DNA of 64,000 nucleotides, taken from Rubellimicrobium aerolatum. Lineage in GTDB: Bacteria > Pseudomonadota > Alphaproteobacteria > Rhodobacterales > Rhodobacteraceae. Shown here piece by piece: positions 54,383 to 63,074 of this stretch. Location of the stretch: the NCBI RefSeq assembly GCF_017872975.1, contig NZ_JAGGJP010000002.1, positions 248,001 to 312,000 of the forward strand. Direction: 5' to 3'. A program made the translations under genes and the position numbers. The notes under the pieces are model-generated. The model was not told the origin of the DNA. It worked only from the letters and a program-made list of their open reading frames with translations, and made no database searches. The stretch's first letter is position 1; each line of letters begins with the position of its first letter.

Positions 54383-54392
54383 CATAGGTTAA
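54383..54392 (+). promoter_or_regulatory. Shared 10-mer CATAGGTTAA upstream of the sigma gene
   Basis: It lies 76 bases before the sigma-factor start, in a locally AT-richer stretch. The same ten bases occur on the minus strand at 55875-55884 ahead of the Crp/Fnr gene. Function unknown; could be a promoter element or binding site. Confidence 0.35.
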
Positions 54393-54467
54393 CGCGCGCC
54401 CCGCGGGATTGTGTCCTTTTCAGGGCAATGGGACCGAGGCCCGGTCCCGCTGCCGAGGGAGGCGCCC

Positions 54468-55013
54468 GTGACCCTTCAACCCGCCCGGAGCCTGTCGCCC
54501 GACCCCGGCCCCTCCGCCGGGGGGCTGTCGGACTTCGAGAGGGAGGTGCTGGACCTGCGCCCCGCGCTCTGCGCCTTCGCGCGGCGGCTGCAGCGGCAGG
54601 AGGCCGACCGCGAGGACCTGGTGCAGGACACGATCCTGAAGGCGCTGGCGGCGCGGGGGCGCTTTCGCGAGGGGACCAACCTCAAGGCCTGGCTGTTCAC
54701 CATCATGCGGAACTCGTTCAACACGCGCTGGCGGCGGTCGCGCCGGGAGACGCTGCCGGGGCCGGAGACGATCGCGCTGGAGGCCGTCACCCCGGCGACG
54801 CAGGCCACCGACCTCTGGGCGCGCGAGGCCTTCGCCTGCCTCCTGCGCGACCTGACGCCCGCGCACCGGGACATCCTCATCCTGATCCCGGTGATGGGCC
54901 TGGGCTACGAGGAGGCGGCGGAGGTCTGCGGCTGCTCGGTGGGCACGATCAAGAGCCGGCTGAACCGGGCGCGGCTGGCCCTGGCCGCGCTGGTGGACGG
55001 GGACCCGGCGTGA
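54468..55013 (+). CDS. ECF RNA polymerase sigma factor (EcfG-like)
   Basis: A 181-residue ECF sigma factor. Region 2 (about 35-95) contains DREDLVQDTILKALA and NLKAWLFTIMRNSF, and region 4 (about 125-175) reads AHRDILILIPVMGLGYEEAAEV and CSVGTIKSRLNRARLAL in part. The GCSVGTIKSRLNRAR form resembles EcfG, the general-stress sigma factor of alphaproteobacteria. No nepR or phyR is adjacent, so it may be a paralogue. I chose the GTG preceded by GAGGGAGG; a GTG 19 codons upstream is possible. Confidence 0.87.
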   Translation: MTLQPARSLSPDPGPSAGGLSDFEREVLDLRPALCAFARRLQRQEADREDLVQDTILKALAARGRFREGTNLKAWLFTIMRNSFNTRWRRSRRETLPGPETIALEAVTPATQATDLWAREAFACLLRDLTPAHRDILILIPVMGLGYEEAAEVCGCSVGTIKSRLNRARLALAALVDGDPA

Positions 55014-55045
55014 GGCGGGGGGGGACCCGGCGGCCGGCCCGGCGG

Positions 55046-55837
55046 TCAGACTGTCGGGGCGACGTCGCCCGGGGCGTCGTTGGCGTCGAGGTGACGGCCC
55101 TCGTGCGAGAGGTGCAGGTAGTTCGGGTTGAAGAGGCTCGCGGCCATGAGGGCGTCGATGTCGGGGATCGTCATGACGCGGTTGCGGATCTCGACCAGAC
55201 GCTCGTCGCGGATGGCCTGGAAGGTGCGGCTGACATGGACGGTGCTGAGGCCGGCGATGTCGGCGATGATGGCCTGGGTGAGCGGGAACTCGCAGCTTTG
55301 GCCCCGCGCGCGGCCGGCGGCGCGCAGGCGCAGGAAGATCTCGCACAGGAGGTGGGTGATCCTCTCGAAGGCGGTGCGGCTGCCGAGGTTGAGCAGCCAT
55401 TCGCGCTGGATCGCCATGGTCACGAGGGAATCCCACCAGAGGGATTGCAGGAGGCGCGGATGGGCGAGCGTCGCCTCCTCGAAGGCGTCGCGGGTGATCT
55501 GGGCCAGGGTCAGCGCCGTGATCGCGCCGACGAAGTGGTCCATCTCGCGCAGGACGAAGACGTTGAGGTCGCACAGGTCGCCCGGCAGGAACAGGCCCAC
55601 GACCTGGCGCCGCCCGTCCTCGAGGTGCTTGTAGCGGCAGGCCCAGCCATCGACCACGAGGCGGATGACGCGGGGCTCCTCGCCCTCGCGGATCACGTCG
55701 TCCTTGGCGGCGAAGCGCTGCACCTTCTCGGCGCAGAGGCGCTGGACCGCGGCCCGGTCCTCGGCCGACAGGCGGGCGTAGTTGTCGAGCCGTCGGATGA
55801 GCGGGTTGTTCGACGGGGAGGCTGGCGCGACTGGCAT
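55046..55837 (-). CDS. Crp/Fnr family transcription regulator
   Basis: A 263-residue regulator with an N-terminal cyclic-nucleotide-binding-like domain (about 20-140; [22 protein letters not shown] in part) and a C-terminal HTH_Crp ([21 protein letters not shown]). There is no N-terminal FNR cysteine cluster, so it is not an FNR-type oxygen sensor. The group with this LSxEDRAA...VQRF pattern is abundant in Rhodobacterales and Rhizobiales and often acts in stress or light response. It is convergent with the sigma gene and divergent from the HWE kinase. Confidence 0.88.
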   Translation of the reverse strand: MPVAPASPSNNPLIRRLDNYARLSAEDRAAVQRLCAEKVQRFAAKDDVIREGEEPRVIRLVVDGWACRYKHLEDGRRQVVGLFLPGDLCDLNVFVLREMDHFVGAITALTLAQITRDAFEEATLAHPRLLQSLWWDSLVTMAIQREWLLNLGSRTAFERITHLLCEIFLRLRAAGRARGQSCEFPLTQAIIADIAGLSTVHVSRTFQAIRDERLVEIRNRVMTIPDIDALMAASLFNPNYLHLSHEGRHLDANDAPGDVAPTV

Positions 55838-55874
55838 AGGGCCCGACCCTTTCACGGATGCGTGCCCGGTGACT

Positions 55875-55884
55875 TTAACCTATG
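55875..55884 (-). promoter_or_regulatory. Shared 10-mer CATAGGTTAA between Crp/Fnr and kinase genes
   Basis: It reads CATAGGTTAA on the minus strand, 38 bases before the Crp/Fnr ATG, matching 54383-54392. Its place between two regulator genes and ahead of a third suggests co-regulation. Confidence 0.35.
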
Positions 55885-55935
55885 TTGCGCGGTGGGTCTT
55901 TCCAGCCGGGGCAGCGGGCGGCGGGAGGGCGGGGC

Positions 55936-56961
55936 GTGAACGCGCGGCCCGACAGGCGCGGGAGGGCGGCGGGCCGGGAAGGGGCCGCGCGCGAGGATCG
56001 GGCGGCCGACCTGGAGGCGCGGCTGGAGATCGCGCTGGATCTCGCGGGGCTCTGCACCTGGGACTGGGACCTGACCACCGGCGAGGTGGCCTGGTCGGAG
56101 GGGCATTTCCGGTTGCATGGCTACGTTCCGGGCGAGGTCGCGCCGAGCTACGAGGCCTGGGCCGCGCGCGTCGATCCCGAGGACCTGCCGGCGACGGAGG
56201 CGCGACTGCGGGCGGCGCGCGACGAGGGGCTTCCCTACGAGGCCGAGTTCCGCGTGCGGGCGGGGCCCGGCGAGGTTCGCTGGTGCCGCGCGCGGGGGCG
56301 GTTCCTGCGCTCGGCGGAGGGACGGCCGCTGCGGATGATCGGGGTGATGCAGGACATCACCGCCCTGCGCGAGGCCGAGGCGCGGCAGCGCGAGCTGCTG
56401 TCGGAGCTGCGGCACCGGGTGCGCGGCAGCCTTGCGATGATCCGGTCGGTCCTGCGGCGCAGCGCGGCCACGGCGACCGGGAAGGAGGCCTACCTGACCC
56501 ATGTGGAGGGCCGGATCGACGCGCTGACGCGGGTGCAGGCCGCCGTGTTCCGCTCGCCGGGGGCGGAGCTGGAGTCGCTCCTGCGCGACGAGATGCAGGC
56601 CGCCGCCGTCGGGGCGGACCGGCTGCGCCTGTCGGGCCCGGAGGTGCGCCTGCCAGTCCGGGCGGCCGAGCTGCTGGGCCTTGCCTTCCACGAGCTGGCG
56701 ACGAACGCGCTGAAGTTCGGCGCGCTGGCCAAGGCCGAGGGACGGCTGGCGGTGGAGTGGACGGTGGACCGGGGTTCGCCGCCGCGGTTGCGGCTGTCCT
56801 GGACCGAGTCGGGGGGCGGCCGTCGCGCGCCGCCGCGCCGCCGGGGCTTCGGGACGGAGCTGCTGGAACGGACCCTGCCCTACAGCCTGGAGGCGCGGGT
56901 CGCCCTCGACCACCGGCCCGAGGGAACCCGCTGCACGATCGAGCTGCCCCTCGGCGGCTGA
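55936..56961 (+). CDS. HWE-type histidine kinase with PAS domain
   Basis: A 341-residue soluble kinase. A PAS domain (about 30-145; [35 protein letters not shown] in part) precedes a dimerisation helix with phospho-acceptor His160 in LRHRVRG, then a HATPase with the HWE-type [14 protein letters not shown]. In alphaproteobacteria, HWE kinases often feed the PhyR-NepR-EcfG stress pathway, and an EcfG-like sigma is encoded 1 kb away. I chose the GTG with GGGAGGG upstream; an ATG 18 codons earlier would place the promoter-like 10-mer almost inside the gene. Confidence 0.82.
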   Translation: MNARPDRRGRAAGREGAAREDRAADLEARLEIALDLAGLCTWDWDLTTGEVAWSEGHFRLHGYVPGEVAPSYEAWAARVDPEDLPATEARLRAARDEGLPYEAEFRVRAGPGEVRWCRARGRFLRSAEGRPLRMIGVMQDITALREAEARQRELLSELRHRVRGSLAMIRSVLRRSAATATGKEAYLTHVEGRIDALTRVQAAVFRSPGAELESLLRDEMQAAAVGADRLRLSGPEVRLPVRAAELLGLAFHELATNALKFGALAKAEGRLAVEWTVDRGSPPRLRLSWTESGGGRRAPPRRRGFGTELLERTLPYSLEARVALDHRPEGTRCTIELPLGG

Positions 56962-57041
56962 TCGGGGCGGAGCGGACGGCTTGCGCCGGGCGGGGCTTCG
57001 CGCCACGACTGGCGGGACCGCCCCTGCCCCGGACCTCCGAC

Positions 57042-58058
57042 GTGCTCAGCGACCGCAAGAACCAGCATCTGGACATCGTCCTCGACGGGCGGGGGCGCGG
57101 GGGCGCGCGGACGGGGCTCGACGGGGTGGCCTTCGCCCATGTCGCCCTGCCCGAGCTGCACATGGACGCGATCGACCTGTCCACCACCTTCCTGGGCCGG
57201 AGGATCGCCGCGCCGCTGCTGGTCAGCTCCATGACCGGGGGGCCGACGCGGGCCGAGGCGATCAACCGCAACCTCGCTCGGGCCTGCGCGGCGCTGGGGC
57301 TGCCCTTGGCCGTGGGCTCGCAGCGGGTGGCGCTGGAGGCGGGGGGCGAGGCGGGGGGGCTCGGGGCGGAGCTGCGGCGGATCGCGCCCGCCATCCCGAT
57401 CCTCGCCAACCTGGGGGCGGCGCAGCTCAACACCGGGTTCGGGGTCGAGGAGGCGCGGCGGGCGGTCGGGATGATCGGGGCGGACGCGCTCATCATCCAT
57501 CTGAACCCGTTGCAGGAGGCGGTGCAGCCCGAGGGGGACCGCGACTGGCGGGGGCTGCTGGGCCGGATCGAAGGGCTGGCGCGCGCCCTGCCCGTTCCTC
57601 TGGTCGCCAAGGAGGTCGGCGCGGGGCTGTCGGGGGCGGTGGCGCGGCGGCTCTGGGACGCGGGCGTGCGGGTGCTGGACGTGGCGGGCGCGGGCGGCAC
57701 GAGCTGGGCCGCCGTGGAAGCCGAGCGGGCGCGGAGCCCCCGGCAGGCCGCCGTGGCGCGGGCCTTCGCGGGCTGGGGCATCCCGACGGCGCAAGCCATC
57801 GCCGAGGTGCGCGCGGCCTGCCCGGAGGCGGTGGTCATCGGCTCGGGCGGCATCCGCGACGGCGTGGACGCGGCCAAGGCGATCCGGCTGGGCGCGGACC
57901 TCGTGGGGCAGGCCTCGGGCGTGCTGGAGGCGGCGGTGCAGTCGGAGGAGGCGGTGGTTGAGCACTTCGCCACGGTGATCGACCAGTTGCGGGTGGCCTG
58001 CTTCTGCACGGGGTCGGCGGACCTCGCGGCGCTGCGGCGGGCGGAGCTGCTGGGCTAG
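57042..58058 (+). CDS. fni: Isopentenyl-diphosphate delta-isomerase, type 2
   Basis: A 338-residue FMN enzyme of the type 2 IPP isomerase family: DRKNQHLDI at the start, [49 protein letters not shown], and [14 protein letters not shown] at the end. It interconverts IPP and DMAPP, supplying the farnesyl diphosphate for the squalene/carotenoid genes next door. The start is GTG without a strong ribosome-binding site. Its TAG stop overlaps the stop of convergent hpnE as CTAG. Confidence 0.92.
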   Translation: MLSDRKNQHLDIVLDGRGRGGARTGLDGVAFAHVALPELHMDAIDLSTTFLGRRIAAPLLVSSMTGGPTRAEAINRNLARACAALGLPLAVGSQRVALEAGGEAGGLGAELRRIAPAIPILANLGAAQLNTGFGVEEARRAVGMIGADALIIHLNPLQEAVQPEGDRDWRGLLGRIEGLARALPVPLVAKEVGAGLSGAVARRLWDAGVRVLDVAGAGGTSWAAVEAERARSPRQAAVARAFAGWGIPTAQAIAEVRAACPEAVVIGSGGIRDGVDAAKAIRLGADLVGQASGVLEAAVQSEEAVVEHFATVIDQLRVACFCTGSADLAALRRAELLG

Positions 58059-59311
58059 GCCAGCGCGCGGGCGGCGCGGCGGCCCGAGAGCACCGCGCCT
58101 TCGAGCGTGGCGGGCAGTCCGGTGCGGACATGATCCCCCGCGAGGACGAGGTTGCGCCAGCGGGTGCGGGTCGGGGGACGGAGCGCCGCGCCTTGGGGCG
58201 ACTGGTCGAAGGTGGCGGCGCGTTCGCGCAGGAGGCGCTGGGCCTGCGGCTGGGCGGCCCCGAGGTCGAGCGCGCGGGCCACCTCGGACCAGAGGAGGGC
58301 CAGCGACTCGTCGCGGGGCATGGACCAGACGCGGGTCGCCTCGGCGGCGGAGACCGTGACGGAGAGCACGTCGCCGCGCCGGAACAGCCACTGCGCCTGC
58401 GCGCCGAGGAGGCCGAGGAGCGGCGGCACGGCGGCGGCAAGCGCGGGGTCCACGCGGAAATGGGCGTTGAGGATGGCGAGGCCCGGCGCGGGGCGGGGCA
58501 GGTCCGGCAGGAGGTCGGCCAGCGCGGCGGGCGGCACGGCGAGGACAACGGCATCGCGGGGGCCGAGGGAGACGCGGGGGCCATTGGCAAAGGCCAACGC
58601 CTCGGCGCGGGTGGGGCCGAGGGCGATTCCGGCGAGGGGCGCGCGGAGGCGCAGCTTGGCCCCTTGCTCTTGAAGGCGGTCGATGGCGGGGTCGATGAGG
58701 GCATCCCCCAGCCCCTCGGGGGCGAGGACGGGGCGGCAGGCGGCCTCGCCACGAAAGAAGCTGCGGAGGAGCGCGGCGCGCAGGAGGGCGGCGGAGCCGG
58801 TCTCGGGCGGGACGTTCAGGACGGCGGTCGCCATGGGGTCCCAGAAGGCCCGCCACATGGGGCCCCGGTCGCGGACGGCCTGGGCGACGGTGCGCGAGCG
58901 GGGAGCGGCGAGGAGGCCCGCGACCCCGGCCAGGGCTGAAAGGGGCGTGGCTCCGGGCGGGCGGGCGTCGGGCCGGAGCGCGCCGAGCGGCGAGCGGGGC
59001 ACGCGGACGGTCCAGCGCGCGCCGGTGGCGAGGTCGGCGAAGGGGAAGGCGGCCTCGGGCAGCGTCAGGAGCCGGTCGGCCGCGCCGATGCGGGCGGCGT
59101 GGGACAGGACGGCGGCGTTGCCCGACAGGATCAGGTGGTTGCCGTTGTCGATGCGCCGGTCGAGCGCGGCGTCGTGATAACTGCGGCAGCGCCCGCCCGG
59201 CTTGGGCGAGGCCTCGTGCAGCGTCACGCGCCACCCGGCCGCCTGAAGATCGAGCGCGGCGGCGAGCCCGGCGAGGCCCGCCCCGACGACGTGCGCGTGG
59301 CGGGAGGTCAC
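58055..59311 (-). CDS. hpnE: Hydroxysqualene dehydroxylase HpnE
   Basis: A 418-residue FAD-dependent protein. The dinucleotide motif [19 protein letters not shown] lies at the N terminus, with GGRCRSY and [11 protein letters not shown] next, and a C-terminal [21 protein letters not shown] in part. This is HpnE, which reduces hydroxysqualene to squalene in the three-enzyme route from farnesyl diphosphate. The GTG start overlaps the hpnD stop (GTGA). Without further steps the product would be squalene, a precursor of C30 carotenoids and hopanoids. Confidence 0.92.
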   Translation of the reverse strand: MTSRHAHVVGAGLAGLAAALDLQAAGWRVTLHEASPKPGGRCRSYHDAALDRRIDNGNHLILSGNAAVLSHAARIGAADRLLTLPEAAFPFADLATGARWTVRVPRSPLGALRPDARPPGATPLSALAGVAGLLAAPRSRTVAQAVRDRGPMWRAFWDPMATAVLNVPPETGSAALLRAALLRSFFRGEAACRPVLAPEGLGDALIDPAIDRLQEQGAKLRLRAPLAGIALGPTRAEALAFANGPRVSLGPRDAVVLAVPPAALADLLPDLPRPAPGLAILNAHFRVDPALAAAVPPLLGLLGAQAQWLFRRGDVLSVTVSAAEATRVWSMPRDESLALLWSEVARALDLGAAQPQAQRLLRERAATFDQSPQGAALRPPTRTRWRNLVLAGDHVRTGLPATLEGAVLSGRRAARALA

Positions 59312-60171
59312 CGTCCGACGAGGCTCCCCGCCGCGCAGGCGAGCCCGTCCGCCGCCTTGCGCCAGCCGGGGCGACGCTCGGGCGGGCGGGTCCAGTCGGC
59401 CTCCATCTCGGCCAGGAGGCGCTCGTAGGGACCCATCATCATCAGGGCGGGGAGGACGCGCAGCCAGGGGTGGCCCGGCCGGGCGGCGCGGGCGCGGGCG
59501 AACTGGGCGCGGGCCAGGGTGCCGAGCTGGCGCCGCGCCTCGGGCAGGGCCGGGTGGGCACGGGCGAGATGCGGGTCGGGCGGGATGCCCGTCGCCTGGA
59601 GCACGGTGCAGGGAAGGTAGAGGCGGCCGAGGCCGGCGTCCTCCTCCACGTCGCGCAGGATGTTGGTGATCTGCATGGCGCGGGCCAGCGACAGGCCGAA
59701 GCGGCGCGAGGCGTCGCCGCGCCACGCGCCGAAGACCCGCATCGACAGGAGGCCCACCGCGCCGGCGACGCAGCGGACGTAGCGTTCGAGGCGGCGCGGG
59801 TCGGGGGCGACCATGCCCTCGGCGTCCATCCGCATCCCTTCGAGGATCAGGTCGAACTCGTGCCGCGGGAGGGCGTAGGCGGCGACGGCGCGGGCCAGTT
59901 CCTCGCCCACGGGGGTGCGGGGGGCACGCTGGAAGACGCGGGCGACCTCCTCGGACCAGAGGGCCAGCGCCTCGGCCTTGTCGGACGGGGAGAGGGGGCC
60001 GTCGGCGATGTCGTCCACGACGCGGCAGAAGGCGTAGACGGCGAAGATCGCCTCGCGACGCGCGCGGGGAAGGACGCGCATCCCGGCGGCGAAGGAGGAG
60101 CCGGATTCGACGACGATGCGGCGCACCTCGTGGCGGGGGGCGAAGTCGGCGAGGACCGGGAGGGCGGTCAC
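59308..60171 (-). CDS. hpnD: Presqualene diphosphate synthase HpnD
   Basis: A 287-residue squalene/phytoene synthase family protein with both Asp-rich motifs, VVDDIAD near residue 53 and RDVEEDAGLGRLYLP near 175, and SSFAAGMRVLP at the start. HpnD condenses two farnesyl diphosphates to presqualene diphosphate. The GTG start overlaps the hpnC stop, so hpnC, hpnD and hpnE are coupled by GTGA overlaps. Confidence 0.92.
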   Translation of the reverse strand: MTALPVLADFAPRHEVRRIVVESGSSFAAGMRVLPRARREAIFAVYAFCRVVDDIADGPLSPSDKAEALALWSEEVARVFQRAPRTPVGEELARAVAAYALPRHEFDLILEGMRMDAEGMVAPDPRRLERYVRCVAGAVGLLSMRVFGAWRGDASRRFGLSLARAMQITNILRDVEEDAGLGRLYLPCTVLQATGIPPDPHLARAHPALPEARRQLGTLARAQFARARAARPGHPWLRVLPALMMMGPYERLLAEMEADWTRPPERRPGWRKAADGLACAAGSLVGR

Positions 60172-61055
60172 GCTTGCTCCCTTCGGGCCGGGGCGGGGCG
60201 GGCGCGCGGGGCGAGGGCGGCCCAGGCGCCGAGGAGGCCCGCGTGGGCGAAGTCGGCGCGCGTGGGGGCCACGCGCCCTGCCAGGGGGTCGGCGCGGCGC
60301 AGGTGGCCGAGGAGGCGGCGGGCGAGGGAGAGGATCGTGGCGGATTCGCCCGCGAGGCGGCGCGAGGCCAGTGCACCGGGCAGGTCGCGGGCGCCGTCGA
60401 GCAGCGTCGCGCAGCGGTCGAGCGCGCGGTCGGTGGCGCGGCGCAGGCCGGGCGTCATGCGGGGGGCGGCGAGGTCGTCGGGCGTGGCGCCTTCCTCGGC
60501 CAGCCAGTCGAGGGGGAGGTAGTGGCGGCCGAGGCGCAGGTGGTCGTCCTTGAGGTCCTGGAGGTGGTTGAGGACCTGGAGCGCCGTGCAGAGGCGGTCG
60601 GAGAGCGGGCGGGCCTCCGGCCCCTCGCCGTGGAGGTCGAGGAGAAAGCGGCCGACGGGGTTCGCGGAGTCCTCGCAATAGGCGAGGAGGTCGGCCCAAG
60701 TGTTGCAGGGCTGGTTCCGGGCGTCGCGGCGGAAGGCGGCGAGGAGTTGGCGGGCGTAGCGGGCGGGGTCCGGGTGCGGGGCGAGGACGCGGCCCTCGGG
60801 CGAGCCGTCCGAATCGCCATCGAGTCCCCGTTCGTGCCATGCGAGGCGGCGGAGCTTGTCGTCGGTCGAGAGATGGGGGTCGTCGGCCACGTCGTCGGCC
60901 GCCCGGGCGAAGCTGTAGAAGGCGTGGACCGTCGCGCGCAGGTCGCGCCGGATCAGCAGGGAGCCCACGGGGAAATTTTCGCCCCGGCTCATGCGGATGG
61001 CCGCCTTGCGAACGATTTTACTAGGTGACGGGCACGCATCGCGATTTAGTTCCAT
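60168..61055 (-). CDS. hpnC: Hydroxysqualene synthase HpnC
   Basis: A 295-residue squalene synthase-like protein. ENFPVGSLLI near residue 26, ARAADDVADDP near 50 and LQDLKDDHLRLGRHYLP near 165 identify HpnC, which turns presqualene diphosphate into hydroxysqualene. The start is uncertain: ATG 61055 keeps about 20 residues before ENFPV and matches the family better, while ATG 60992 has an AAGGCGG ribosome-binding site. It is the first gene of the hpnCDE operon and divergent from the DUF2141 gene. Confidence 0.9.
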   Translation of the reverse strand: MELNRDACPSPSKIVRKAAIRMSRGENFPVGSLLIRRDLRATVHAFYSFARAADDVADDPHLSTDDKLRRLAWHERGLDGDSDGSPEGRVLAPHPDPARYARQLLAAFRRDARNQPCNTWADLLAYCEDSANPVGRFLLDLHGEGPEARPLSDRLCTALQVLNHLQDLKDDHLRLGRHYLPLDWLAEEGATPDDLAAPRMTPGLRRATDRALDRCATLLDGARDLPGALASRRLAGESATILSLARRLLGHLRRADPLAGRVAPTRADFAHAGLLGAWAALAPRARPAPARREQA

Positions 61056-61107
61056 CCGCAGGGGAAGCGGGCCGCAGGTCCCGCTCGTGACAGATTGGGG
61101 TCCGGCG

Positions 61108-61530
61108 GTGGTTTGGCAAACGAAAAGCGCGTGGGGGGTGGCTCTGGCGCTGCTCCCGGCGTTGCCCGGCGGGGCGGCCGACCTGCGGATCGAGGTCGAG
61201 GGGCTGCGGAACGCGACGGGGACTGTCTATGCCGCCGTCTGCGTGGAGGAGGACTTCCTCAAGCCGGCCTGCGATCATTTCGGCAGCGCGCCGGCCTCGG
61301 GCGGGGTGGTGACGGTGACCGGGGTTCCGCCGGGGACCTACGCCGTGCAGGTGGTCCACGACGAGAACGACAACCGGACGCTCGACCGGCCGGGGTTCCT
61401 GCCGACGGAAGGAATGGGCTTCTCGCGCGATGCGCCGATGCGGTTCGGGCCGCCGCGCTGGGGGGACGCGGCCTTCGCGCTCCCCGAGACGGGGGCGACA
61501 GTGAAACTGACGATGAGGTATTTTCAGTGA
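61108..61530 (+). CDS. DUF2141 exported protein
   Basis: A 140-residue protein with a signal peptide (cleavage near GGAADL) and a DUF2141 domain: LRIEVEGLRNATGTVYAAV, GVPPGTYAVQVVHDENDN and FLPTEGMGFSRDA. DUF2141 genes often lie beside carotenoid genes, but the biochemical role is unknown. The GTG start is chosen because it opens a normal signal peptide (VWQTKSAWG); another GTG lies 7 codons upstream. The stop lies two bases before the next ATG. Confidence 0.82.
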   Translation: MVWQTKSAWGVALALLPALPGGAADLRIEVEGLRNATGTVYAAVCVEEDFLKPACDHFGSAPASGGVVTVTGVPPGTYAVQVVHDENDNRTLDRPGFLPTEGMGFSRDAPMRFGPPRWGDAAFALPETGATVKLTMRYFQ

Positions 61531-61532
61531 GG

Positions 61533-63074
61533 ATGGGACGGCGGATGGCTGGTCGCGGGCGCCGGGTCGTGGTGATCGGGGCGGGGCCGGGGGGCCTCGC
61601 GGCGGCGATGCTGGCGCGGGCGGCGGGGGCCGAGGTGACGGTGCTGGAGCGCGCGCCGCGCGTCGGCGGGCGCACGGCGGCCATCGAGCAGGACGGGTTC
61701 ACCTTCGACACCGGGCCGACGTTCTTCCTTTACCCGGAGATCCCGCGCGAGATCTTCGCCGCCTGCGGCTTCGACTTCGACGCCATGGTGCCGATGACGC
61801 GGCTCGACCCGATGTATCGGCTGCGGTTCGAGGACGGGCGGACCTTCGACGCGACGCCGGACGTGGCGCGGCTCAAGGCCGAGGTGGCGCGGATCGACCC
61901 GGAGGACGCGCGGAACGTCGAGGCCTACCTCGCCGACAACCGCGCCAAGTTCGAGGCGTTTCGGCCGGTGCTCCAGAAGCCGTTCCTGGGGCTCGGGGCC
62001 TTCGCGGACGTGGCCATGGCGAAGGCCCTACCCCACCTGCGGCCCTGGGCCACGGTGGACGCGGACCTGAAGCGGTGGTTCCGCAACCCGGACACACGGC
62101 TCGCGTTCAGCTTCCAGTCGAAATATCTGGGGATGTCCCCCTTCAAGTGCCCGTCGCTGTTCACGATACTGGCGCACATCGAATACGGGCACGGGGTCTG
62201 GCACCCGATGGGCGGCTGCAACGCCATCCCGCGCGCCATGGCGGAGTGCCTCGCGCGGATGGGCGTCGAGGTGCGGCTGTCGGAGCCCGTGGAGGCGATG
62301 ACGTTCGATGGCCGTCGCGCGACGGGGGTTCGGACGGCGAAGGGAAGCTACGGCGCCGACGCGGTGGTGGTGAACGCCGACTTCGCCCACGCGATGCGGA
62401 GCCTCGTGCCCGACGCGCTGCGGCGGCGGTGGACGGACGCGAAGATCGACTCGAAGAGCTACTCCTGCTCGACCTTCATGCTTTATCTGGGCGTCGAGGG
62501 GACGTTCCCCGAGATGGCGCACCACACCATCCACCTGAGCCGCGACTACGAGCGCAACATCCGCGAGATCGAGGCGGGACAAGCCCCGTTCGAGCCCTCG
62601 ATCTACGTCCAGAACGGCAGCGTCACCGACCCGTCGCTGGCCCCGCCCGGCCATTCGGCGCTCTATGTGCTGGTCCCCGTGGGCAATCTCGCCACCGGGA
62701 CGGACTGGCGGGCCATCGCCGCGCCCTACCGCGAGGCGGTGCTGGATCGGCTGAAGGTGCTGACCGGCCACGATCTGCGGCCGCTGATCCGCACCGAAAG
62801 GATGGTCGCGCCGCCCGACTGGCGCGACATGGGCATCCACCACGGGGCGACGTTCAACCTCGCGCACAACCTGGGACAGATGCTGCACCTGCGGCCCCGG
62901 AACAGGTTCGAGGATCTGGACGGCGTGTATCTGACGGGGGGCGGCACCCATCCGGGGAGCGGGCTGCCCACCATCTTCGAATCGGCCCGGATCGCGACCA
63001 AGCTGCTCGCGAAGGACCTGGGACTGGATGCGGGCCGCGTGCCCGAGAGCGCAATGGCGGAGGCGGCGGAATGA
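61533..63074 (+). CDS. CrtN-like carotenoid desaturase/oxidase
   Basis: A 513-residue FAD-dependent enzyme of the CrtI/CrtN family: VVVIGAGPGGLAAAMLARA at the N terminus, GGRTAAIEQDGFTFDTGPTFF, the central FSFQSKYLGMSPFKCPS, YGHGVWHPMGGCNAI and a C-terminal YLTGGGTHPGSGLPTI. With hpnCDE upstream it most likely introduces double bonds into squalene or a diapo-carotene to make C30 pigments, as in Methylobacterium and staphylococci. Its stop overlaps the start of a second enzyme of this family (ATGA). The first of two in-frame ATGs is used. Confidence 0.88.
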   Translation: MGRRMAGRGRRVVVIGAGPGGLAAAMLARAAGAEVTVLERAPRVGGRTAAIEQDGFTFDTGPTFFLYPEIPREIFAACGFDFDAMVPMTRLDPMYRLRFEDGRTFDATPDVARLKAEVARIDPEDARNVEAYLADNRAKFEAFRPVLQKPFLGLGAFADVAMAKALPHLRPWATVDADLKRWFRNPDTRLAFSFQSKYLGMSPFKCPSLFTILAHIEYGHGVWHPMGGCNAIPRAMAECLARMGVEVRLSEPVEAMTFDGRRATGVRTAKGSYGADAVVVNADFAHAMRSLVPDALRRRWTDAKIDSKSYSCSTFMLYLGVEGTFPEMAHHTIHLSRDYERNIREIEAGQAPFEPSIYVQNGSVTDPSLAPPGHSALYVLVPVGNLATGTDWRAIAAPYREAVLDRLKVLTGHDLRPLIRTERMVAPPDWRDMGIHHGATFNLAHNLGQMLHLRPRNRFEDLDGVYLTGGGTHPGSGLPTIFESARIATKLLAKDLGLDAGRVPESAMAEAAE

